Of a stretch of 14,011 bases of DNA, positions 8,103 through 14,011 are shown piece after piece. The position numbers and the translations under genes were made by a program. Each line of letters opens with the position of its first letter. Position 1 is the stretch's first letter. Below the pieces are notes generated by a model. That model was not told where the DNA came from and ran no database searches. It worked only from the letters and a program-made list of their open reading frames with translations. Source of the DNA: Acidaminococcus sp. Its GTDB lineage: Bacteria > Bacillota > Negativicutes > Acidaminococcales > Acidaminococcaceae. Location of the stretch: the NCBI GenBank assembly GCA_019416065.1, contig DXYB01000051.1:1-14011 (forward strand), in the 5' to 3' direction.

Positions 8103-8137
8103 ACAATAATTATACTATACTGTAGGGGAAATTGAAG
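8103..8137 (-). promoter_or_regulatory. Candidate rpoBC promoter
   Basis: Minus-strand TATAAT at 8114-8109 is a perfect -10 box within TATAGTATAATTATTG. It places the transcript start near 8101-8103. The -35 region is poor: with a 16-17 nt spacer it reads TTCAAT or CTTCAA. An activator or upstream element could compensate; an A/T-rich inverted repeat lies just upstream at 8145-8170. This is the only strong -10-like sequence between the lysR stop and rpoB. Confidence 0.5.
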
Positions 8138-8144
8138 TGTGCTT

Positions 8145-8170
8145 TTGTAAACTCTTTGTGAATTTTACAA
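8145..8170. repeat. Inverted repeat upstream of the rpoBC promoter
   Basis: TTGTAAA and TTTACAA (7-bp arms, 12-nt spacer, minus-strand reading) lie about 45-70 nt upstream of the predicted rpoBC transcript start and 31 nt after the lysR stop codon. No T-tract follows on the minus strand, so it is not a convincing lysR terminator. It could be a protein-binding site or an A/T-rich upstream promoter element, or chance. Confidence 0.35.
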
Positions 8171-8200
8171 TTAGGTCGCAACGCCATCTTACTAGATAAC

Positions 8201-9130
8201 TCATGGAGACGGCCTATAGTCAACTTCCTTTTGGATTTCAAACATAATCTTTGTAAGAGCTTGAACAGCTTTGCTTTTATAATTATTTTGGGGATACACC
8301 AAAAATAAGTCCACATAATACCCCGCGTCTCCCAAAGATAAAAGCGCAACATCGGTACTGTGTGTATTACATGATCGGTAAGTGAGCGCCAATCCTACTC
8401 CATGGGCAGCAAGGGCAGCAGCAAAATAAGCATGTAGATTGCGGCTGATAATATGAGGCCGCTTTTTACTTTTCGCAAATTCCTTTGTTGCAATCTGCCC
8501 AAGAATAGTATTGCTCTTTCCAAGAAGAAAGCCATAATTCATCACAGAATCAAATGTGACATAAGGAAAATTCTTATTATGGGTGGAGGTATGCGCTTCC
8601 TGAAGAATCGGATGTTCTTTATTGGCAATAACGACCACCTCATCCTGTATAAAGGGAACATATTCTACCTTCATCAGATTCGAATTACTCGCGGTCAACG
8701 CCATATCCAATTTTCCTGTTGCAATCAATTTTTCAAGCGCCAAACTGTTGTCTTCAATGATTTCCAAATCTATCGCAGGGTGCAGTTCATTAAATCTTTT
8801 GAGAATGGGAGGAAATAATCCCGCTCCTCGATAGGGGCTAATGCCAAAAAGGATTCGTCCAGCATTCAACGCCTCTATATCATGCAATTTATTTTGCATA
8901 CGATGGTAATCTGCCAGCATATGCCTAGCATATTGCAAAAGCTCTGCCCCGGCATAAGTCGGACGAATTCCCCTTCCCATACGGATGAACAGCTGACTGC
9001 CAATTTCCTTTTCAAACTTATTCAGGAATTGACTTAACGTAGGTTGCGCAATATAAAGGCGTTCTGCAGCTTTCGAAATGCTTCTTTCCTCAGCAATCAC
9101 CACCAGGTACATGAGATCTCTCGTATCCAT
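8201..9130 (-). CDS. LysR-type transcriptional regulator
   Basis: A 309-aa protein with the full two-part LysR layout. Residues 1-60 form the winged helix-turn-helix (SISKAAERLYIAQPTLSQF is the recognition-helix region). Residues from about 92 on (RILFGISPYRGAGLFPPIL) form the periplasmic-binding-like effector domain, ending near 300. Such proteins bind DNA as tetramers and switch on, or sometimes repress, neighbouring genes when a small metabolite binds. The ATG (9128-9130) has AGGAG six bases upstream. It lies 90 bp after the CitMHS symporter gene on the same strand, not divergent as is usual for the family, so it may be partly co-transcribed while also having its own promoter. By context it should control the hydratase and carriers, with a di- or tricarboxylate effector. 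E. coli YbhD next to YbhI/YbhJ is an analogous arrangement. It is not linked functionally to rpoB, which simply follows it. Confidence 0.93.
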   Translation of the reverse strand: MDTRDLMYLVVIAEERSISKAAERLYIAQPTLSQFLNKFEKEIGSQLFIRMGRGIRPTYAGAELLQYARHMLADYHRMQNKLHDIEALNAGRILFGISPYRGAGLFPPILKRFNELHPAIDLEIIEDNSLALEKLIATGKLDMALTASNSNLMKVEYVPFIQDEVVVIANKEHPILQEAHTSTHNKNFPYVTFDSVMNYGFLLGKSNTILGQIATKEFAKSKKRPHIISRNLHAYFAAALAAHGVGLALTYRSCNTHSTDVALLSLGDAGYYVDLFLVYPQNNYKSKAVQALTKIMFEIQKEVDYRPSP

Positions 9131-9149
9131 TTACTTCTCCTGCGAAATG

Positions 9150-9169
9150 ACTGGTTCAGATTGAACAGT
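9150..9169. promoter_or_regulatory. Candidate regulator-binding palindrome in the lysR leader
   Basis: Plus-strand ACTGGTTCAGATTGAACAGT contains the perfect dyad GTTCA-gat-TGAAC (9154-9166), extended on both sides by ACTG and CAGT with one extra base in the left arm. It contains the loose T-N11-A pattern of LysR-family sites. It lies in the lysR leader about 20-40 nt after the predicted start point, so autoregulation is the natural reading, but this is inferred from position and symmetry only. Confidence 0.45.
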
Positions 9170-9192
9170 AGTAAAAACCTGACTCTTCTTAT

Positions 9193-9224
9193 ATTATACT
9201 ACTAAAAAGCTTCATCCGTGTCAC
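9193..9224 (-). promoter_or_regulatory. Candidate lysR promoter
   Basis: The minus strand has GTGACA (9224-9219), a 17-nt spacer, TAGTAT (9201-9196), and an overlapping perfect TATAAT (9198-9193). The -35 would lie over the last codons and stop of the upstream symporter gene, so lysR probably has its own transcription even if the cluster reads through. Confidence 0.45.
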
Positions 9225-10543
9225 ATAACAAAAACGCCAAGCAGTCCCGCTGTAATGACAGTGATAATACTCAGCACCCACATATAGGGCGCTGTAAATT
9301 TTAACTGGTCTTTCAGAGAAACGCCGGCCATACCGATCAACAACCAAGTTGTGGCATTATGAGGGGTTACCATAATACAGAAATCTTTACCAATCAACAT
9401 GCTCATAGCAATATCATGCGCAAGAACACCAAATTTTTCTGCAACGCCGATGCATAGTGGCATAAATCCAAAGAAGAAAGAATCGGTGCCCAGCATCATA
9501 CCAAAAGGCACGGACAAACATCCCATAACGGTAGCTAACTTCGGTCCTACAGCATTGGGCATAATCCCAATCAAAATGTTGGCCATTGCCTTCATCATCC
9601 CAGTTCCGTCCAAGACACCCAGAAAAACACCGGTAGTAAGAAGAATCATAGGCGTAAGGAGTGCTGCGGATGCATGCCGTTTTACCGCTCCTGCTTGGGC
9701 AGAAGAGCCGCGAAAGTTAATCATCAGCGCCGCTGCCAGTCCAATCATGAAAGCCCCATATAGAGGAATTTTGGTAAAGCACATTAAAAGAATAACTACA
9801 AGTGTCACAAACCAGTTCACCCAAACCAATTTAGGGCGCTTCAAGGTAGGATCTGCAGGGGCCTCATTATTAGCGTCCCCCATATCTTCGGACAACTCTG
9901 CTGCTTTACCAGTAGGGTGGAGTCCTGCGCCACGCTTTTTTTCTAAAAGGCCCAGATAGATGCAGAAAGCTGCAACAATCACTAACCCTACAGCCTGTAA
10001 CGGGAGCAGTTCATGCCACAGGATTGCCGCATCTGTTTTCAGGATAATGGCGGTACGAGCCACAGGCCCTCCCCAAGGAGTCAGATTCATAATACTGATG
10101 GCGGCCGAAACAATTGCGCATAAAACAACGGGCCGTATATGTAATTGTTTATAGAGCGGCAGCATAGCAGGAACCGTAATCAGACAAGTTCCAGCCGTCG
10201 TACCATCCAGATGGGCAATAGTAGCAATAACGCCTGTAGCAAGTGTCACAAGAACAATGTTACTGCCTGCTTTTTTGGACAAAAAATTCATCAACGGATC
10301 AAACATGCCCACATCGTTCATCAAGCCAAAGTACACAATAGAGAACAAAAACAAAATAGCGGTGGTCATCGTGGTAGAAACGCCCTTTTTGATGAAAGCA
10401 AAAATTTCTGCCGGGCCGAATCCGCACAAAAGCGCAATCAGAATGGGAAAGGCAACAAAAATAGGAATGGCATTAATTTTGCTGGAAATTAAGCAGTATA
10501 CAACCAATCCGATCAAAATAAAACCCGCAATACCTAGTAGCAT
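9221..10543 (-). CDS. CitMHS-family citrate/metal-citrate type symporter
   Basis: A 440-aa very hydrophobic membrane protein with about 11-12 predicted helices and one long polar loop (about 201-240) between two halves. The family signature is clear: FGLMNDVGMFDPL (72-84), HLDGTTAGT (111-119), LITVPAMLPLY (121-131) and NLTPWGGP (153-160). The second half mirrors this with LDGTG (311-315) and VTPHNATTW (392-400), the internal pseudo-symmetry of the ion transporter superfamily. Characterised members (B. subtilis CitM, CitH) take up citrate complexed with Mg2+ or Ca2+ together with protons. Related carriers take other acids, so the substrate here is uncertain. The ATG has GGGAG six bases upstream. 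It follows the hydratase gene by 66 bp and precedes lysR by 90 bp on the same strand, consistent with supplying the hydratase substrate. No terminator is seen after it. Confidence 0.9.
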   Translation of the reverse strand: MLLGIAGFILIGLVVYCLISSKINAIPIFVAFPILIALLCGFGPAEIFAFIKKGVSTTMTTAILFLFSIVYFGLMNDVGMFDPLMNFLSKKAGSNIVLVTLATGVIATIAHLDGTTAGTCLITVPAMLPLYKQLHIRPVVLCAIVSAAISIMNLTPWGGPVARTAIILKTDAAILWHELLPLQAVGLVIVAAFCIYLGLLEKKRGAGLHPTGKAAELSEDMGDANNEAPADPTLKRPKLVWVNWFVTLVVILLMCFTKIPLYGAFMIGLAAALMINFRGSSAQAGAVKRHASAALLTPMILLTTGVFLGVLDGTGMMKAMANILIGIMPNAVGPKLATVMGCLSVPFGMMLGTDSFFFGFMPLCIGVAEKFGVLAHDIAMSMLIGKDFCIMVTPHNATTWLLIGMAGVSLKDQLKFTAPYMWVLSIITVITAGLLGVFVM

Positions 10544-10609
10544 AAAAGGCTCCCTTCTGCCTCTATCAAAGCGGCTTTCTTTTTTTCAACGCCATAATAA
10601 AATGAACTA

Positions 10610-12895
10610 TCAAACAGCCTTTTTCTTTTTTCTATTGAAGTTAATCAGCGATCCCGCTTTCAAAATTTCCCGTTCTTCTGCATTTAAGTCTTGCATAAAT
10701 AAAGTTATCTGCCGCGGGACAGGTCCCAAGATCCAAGCTTCAATATGCTGCAGGTCACCATCCAGAACCTGTTGGATATGAGGAACAAAAATATAATCTC
10801 CTACTTCAAAAACTGGCGTTTCTTTCATTTGAAACGGAATAACGCCCCAGTTAATCAGGTTGCTGCGATACCGCTTGGTAGCATATTCCACGCAAATATT
10901 GGCTATTCCCCCCAGCACTTTCTGACAGCTGGCTGCTTGTTCCCGCGCGGAACCATCTCCTGGCTTTACGGCATAAATCGTACTTCCAATTTCTACTTGT
11001 CCCCAAGTTAGATGCTCAGCTCCAGGCACCTGTTTCAGTTGTTGCCAAGCATTTTGTAGCGAAGCATCTGAAAATACCGTCCCTTTCTTACGAGATGTTT
11101 CCATGTTTTGCACAAGTTTCGCTCTACCCACATAAAAAGGATCTTTTTTACAGAAGGTGTAGTCAGCCAGTCGCAATGGATTGGAACGCAGCGCAGAAGT
11201 CTCCCCCGAGGGAATAAAATCGTCAGTGGATGTTACAGGGTCCATAATTTTCGTACAAACTCGTAACAGTAAATTTTCACCTAGCGGTTCCATTTCCGGC
11301 CAGTCTTTAATATTAGGCCCATATACCAATGGCTCTTCTTGTTTTATGTGATGGAATCCTTGATACACCCGGACTTTATAAATACTATCATCATATTCCG
11401 CTTCCGGGGCTTCATAATCATCTTCAAACGCTTCCGCAGAAGTCAGTACCCCATGGTTTCTAGCTGTGGCCGCAATAGAGCGAGCATCCATTAACGCCAC
11501 AGCGGCCATTTGGTTTTCACCGGGTTGGGACCCTTCCCGATTAGGGAAGTTCCTTGTCGTATGCCGGATGGAAAAGCTATCGTTTGCGGGAGTATCCCCA
11601 GCACCAAAACACGGCCCGCAGAAACAAGGTTTAATAATAGCGCCCGCCGAGAGGAAAATATCTAGGGCTCCTTTATGCGCCAAGTCCATAGAAACAGGAA
11701 CAGAAGAAGGGTAAATAGATAACTCAAAAACATCGTCTCCCACGGCACTACCCTTTAGAATATGGGCTGCAGCCATTAGATTCGTATAGGTTCCTCCGCT
11801 GCACCCAGCAATAATACCTTGCTGTACATGAAGTTTTCCCTTTTCCAGTTTATCCACTAAATGAAATTGTACCTCTGGGTTATGTGCGATATTTGCCGCT
11901 TCTTGTTCAATCGTGTGCAACAAATCAGCACCGCCTTCATTGACTTCATCAATCGTAAACGCATTGCTGGGATGGAAAGGCATGGCAATCATTGGTTTAA
12001 TTGTAGAAAGGTCTACATAAACCATCCCATCGTAATAGGCGACATCATCCGGCTGCAGTTTAGCATAAGCTTCCGGACGCTTATGTATCTGCAAAAAGCG
12101 TTCTGTCCTCTCGTCAGTTGCCCAAATGGAACTGAGACAAGCAGTTTCCGTCGTCATAACATCCACACCGTTACGAAAGTCCATATTCAAGTTCGCAATA
12201 CCAGGCCCTATAAATTCCATGACTTTGTTACGTACATAGCCCGTAGGAAAGACTGCTCTTTCAATGGCAAGCGCAACATCATGTGGTCCCACAGCCGGTC
12301 TTGGTTTCCCGGTTAAATAAACCGCAATGACTTTTGGGTACTCTATCTCATAATAATCTTCCAGCAGCTGTTTTACTAATTCTCCGCCACCTTCCCCCAT
12401 CGCCATGGTTCCAAGTGCACCGTAACGCGTATGACTGTCTGATCCCAAAACCATTCTACCACATCCAGCCATGGTCTCTCTCATGTACTGATGCATTACA
12501 GCAACGTTGGGAGGGAGAAAAATCCCGCCATATTTTTTGGCACCAGATAGCCCAAAAACATGATCATCTGCTGATATGGTACCGCCTATTGCATGCAGAG
12601 AGTTATGGCAACTGCTAAGGACATAGGGTAAGGGAAATTTCTCCATACCGGATGCCTTTGCCGTTTGTATAATATTCACGTAGTTAACATCGTTAGAAAT
12701 CATGGCATCATACTTGATTTTCAAATGCTGCATGTTTCCCGAATGATTATGAGCAGACAAGATCCGCCAGGCCATAGTGCCTTTTTTAGCGTCTTCTTTA
12801 TTAACCCCCTGTTGCCGTTGAAAATCCGGACTTTCTTCAGGCACCACAGTCGTGTTATGAAGAAAGAAAACACCCTTTTCAGCCAATTGAACCAT
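10610..12895 (-). CDS. Aconitase-superfamily hydratase (YbhJ-like)
   Basis: A 761-aa cytoplasmic [4Fe-4S] hydro-lyase of the aconitase fold. The large domain has GSDSHTRYGALGTMA (151-165). Probable cluster ligands are C365 (GCSGG) and C426 and C429 (CGPC). RNFPNREG (448-455) is the usual substrate-binding RNF..R segment. The C-terminal swivel domain has GDGSAREQ (646-653, catalytic Ser649) and RSNLINWG (677-684). The family dehydrates and rehydrates beta-hydroxy acids such as citrate/isocitrate. All key residues are present, so it should be active. Length and domain order (swivel at the C-terminus) and divergence from AcnA/AcnB resemble the uncharacterised E. coli YbhJ (about 753 aa). The ATG at 12893-12895 lies 9 nt after AGGAGG; the TTG at 12911-12913 would overlap that site and is rejected. 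It is flanked by two organic-acid carriers. The substrate could be citrate or a substituted malate; it is not proven. Confidence 0.88.
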   Translation of the reverse strand: MVQLAEKGVFFLHNTTVVPEESPDFQRQQGVNKEDAKKGTMAWRILSAHNHSGNMQHLKIKYDAMISNDVNYVNIIQTAKASGMEKFPLPYVLSSCHNSLHAIGGTISADDHVFGLSGAKKYGGIFLPPNVAVMHQYMRETMAGCGRMVLGSDSHTRYGALGTMAMGEGGGELVKQLLEDYYEIEYPKVIAVYLTGKPRPAVGPHDVALAIERAVFPTGYVRNKVMEFIGPGIANLNMDFRNGVDVMTTETACLSSIWATDERTERFLQIHKRPEAYAKLQPDDVAYYDGMVYVDLSTIKPMIAMPFHPSNAFTIDEVNEGGADLLHTIEQEAANIAHNPEVQFHLVDKLEKGKLHVQQGIIAGCSGGTYTNLMAAAHILKGSAVGDDVFELSIYPSSVPVSMDLAHKGALDIFLSAGAIIKPCFCGPCFGAGDTPANDSFSIRHTTRNFPNREGSQPGENQMAAVALMDARSIAATARNHGVLTSAEAFEDDYEAPEAEYDDSIYKVRVYQGFHHIKQEEPLVYGPNIKDWPEMEPLGENLLLRVCTKIMDPVTSTDDFIPSGETSALRSNPLRLADYTFCKKDPFYVGRAKLVQNMETSRKKGTVFSDASLQNAWQQLKQVPGAEHLTWGQVEIGSTIYAVKPGDGSAREQAASCQKVLGGIANICVEYATKRYRSNLINWGVIPFQMKETPVFEVGDYIFVPHIQQVLDGDLQHIEAWILGPVPRQITLFMQDLNAEEREILKAGSLINFNRKKKKAV

Positions 12896-12970
12896 TACAA
12901 CACGCCTCCTCAAAATAGCACTTGTTATGACTTTCCTCTGAAATTTTCTCTGTGTAAAAAACTTTTTGTC
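12896..12970 (-). other. Intergenic gap between permease and hydratase
   Basis: The 75 bp hold a strong Shine-Dalgarno GAGGAGG for the hydratase but no hairpin with a T-tract and no convincing paired -35/-10 boxes. The hydratase is therefore probably transcribed from a promoter upstream of the permease, outside the window. Confidence 0.5.
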
Positions 12971-14011
12971 TTATCGTAATAAAAGAGAAACGAAGAAATT
13001 GAAGACTGCCGCACAAACAATGTAGGCTGGCAGCACTATAAAAAGCAGTTTGTGAAATAACTGTGTTCGTTCCTCCTCGTTGGAACACCCTCCTAAAATA
13101 AGGCTTCCATGAGAAGAAAAGGGAGAAATTGCACTGCTTTGGGATCCTAATACAATGCAGATAAAAAGTACCGCTGGATTGATTGCAAGACTTTCGCTTA
13201 ACCCAGGAACAAGGGGAAATAATGCAGGACATACGACTCCGATGGTGGAAGAGAACGAGCTCATGAAAGAAGCTACAACACTAAAGACCACTGGCACCAA
13301 AATGACAGGAATATTGTAGCCGATCCATGCCGCCAGATATTTAATAACGCCCGCCTTAATTGCCACCTGAATAAGCATTCCCATACCGCAAATCATAATA
13401 ATCGTATTCCAGGGAACACGGCTAATGATTTCTTTTTGAGGGGCCAGTTTTAGAAATAAGGCAATGACAGAGAAGACTATGGCGACTAGTCCTACATCAG
13501 TATGATTGTTCAACATTGTGATCAACTTATTTTGCGGGGCACTTATATGGAGCACAGGAAATACAAGCACGGTAATCAGCATAAGCAACATCAACCAGAG
13601 ATTAATTTTTTGTTGCTGCGTTAGTGGTTCTGGGATTTCCTGAGAAACATGTTCACGAACTAATTGGCGAGAATTGGTCACATACCGGAAAAGCGTAATA
13701 ACAATCAGCGCAAAACAAAGGCTACCAATAAAGATCGTACCTGAAATAATAAATGGATCAATAGAGGGCGTATTGGTCACTTCACGAATCAACCCCTGGT
13801 AAACAACACCCAGATTGCTTGTCATAAAGTTTCCTCCAACCAGTGCACCACTATTGATAGCAACGGCCCCAACCATGGGATCCATTTTAGCATCATGACA
13901 AATTATCAATGTCAGTGAAGCCATAATGGCTAGCACAGTAAAAGACCCTGCCCCAATGTATGTGATAAGCTAAAAATACCCAAAATCATCATTAAAAATC
14001 CCCATTTTCAT
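12971..14011 (-). pseudogene. MatC/SLC13-like dicarboxylate permease, frameshifted and cut by the window edge
   Basis: The intact reading frame runs from 13969 to the stop at 12971 (332 codons; earliest in-frame GTG at 13936). It covers roughly the last three quarters of a MatC-like permease of about 420 aa. Visible: YIGAGSFTVLAIMA, the re-entrant-type GALVGGNFMTSNLGVV, VPWNTIIMICGMGMLI near the middle, FSSTIGVVCPALFPLVP, and SPFSSHGSLILGG near the end, with about eight to nine membrane segments. Just upstream in frame is TAG (13970-13972). A different frame upstream of it encodes LMMILGIFS, which would join naturally to LITYIGAG if one base were restored near 13968-13970. That points to a one-base deletion. 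The start and first ~80-90 residues lie outside the window. The family imports malonate, malate or similar dicarboxylates. It may be a true pseudogene, a sequencing error, or a shortened gene using an internal start. Confidence 0.6.

Noticed and set aside
8110..8352. 80-codon minus-strand frame overlapping the lysR 3' end
   Set aside because: It is mostly an out-of-frame reading of lysR continuing into the rpoBC promoter region; no ribosome binding site or recognisable product.
10566..10586. Plus-strand AAAG-cgg-CTTT followed by a T-run in the gap between hydratase and symporter
   Set aside because: The stem is only four weak base pairs and points against the direction of transcription, so it is not a credible terminator.
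13970..13972. TAG in the permease read as pyrrolysine or bypassed by programmed slippage
   Set aside because: Reading through would join an out-of-family upstream peptide, while the correct helix is in another frame; slippage at the nearby T-run still meets the TAG. Loss of one base is simpler.

Overview
The window looks like the chromosome of a Gram-positive-lineage bacterium (Bacillota). The RNA polymerase subunits are of the Bacillota type, Shine-Dalgarno sequences are strong and purine-rich, GTG/TTG codons lie in frame at gene starts, and intrinsic terminators have long T-tracts. An anaerobic Negativicutes member is my best guess, but this is low confidence without a search. All real genes lie on the minus strand, so transcription runs from high to low coordinates. 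The many plus-strand open frames over rpoB and rpoC are antisense shadows.

Left half (about 50-8170): rpoB (4149-7880) and rpoC (98-4132) are tightly coupled and end at a strong palindromic terminator (52-91). Upstream of rpoB there is no rplL. Instead a promoter-like -10 (8109-8114) is followed by about 160 nt with strong secondary-structure potential and an intrinsic terminator (7941-7981), all before the rpoB ribosome binding site. This is laid out like an attenuator leader and is the most interesting non-coding signal in the window. RpoC carries about 150 extra residues between the first and second cysteines of its second zinc site, and these look like a diverged triplication of the native segment. 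The first ~49 bases may be the end of an insertion sequence.

Right half (8201-14011): a probable catabolic or transport cluster, in transcription order. It consists of a broken MatC-like dicarboxylate permease (12971 to beyond the window edge), an aconitase-superfamily hydratase resembling E. coli YbhJ (10610-12895), a CitMHS-family metal-citrate type symporter (9221-10543), and a LysR-type regulator (8201-9130). A hydratase of the aconitase family beside di/tricarboxylate carriers and a LysR regulator suggests uptake and metabolism of a citrate-, aconitate- or malate-like acid, with the regulator sensing that acid or a derivative. The substrate cannot be read from sequence.

There is no gene-free stretch longer than about 320 bases. 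The largest (7881-8200) holds the rpoB leader. I see no tRNA, rRNA or CRISPR.
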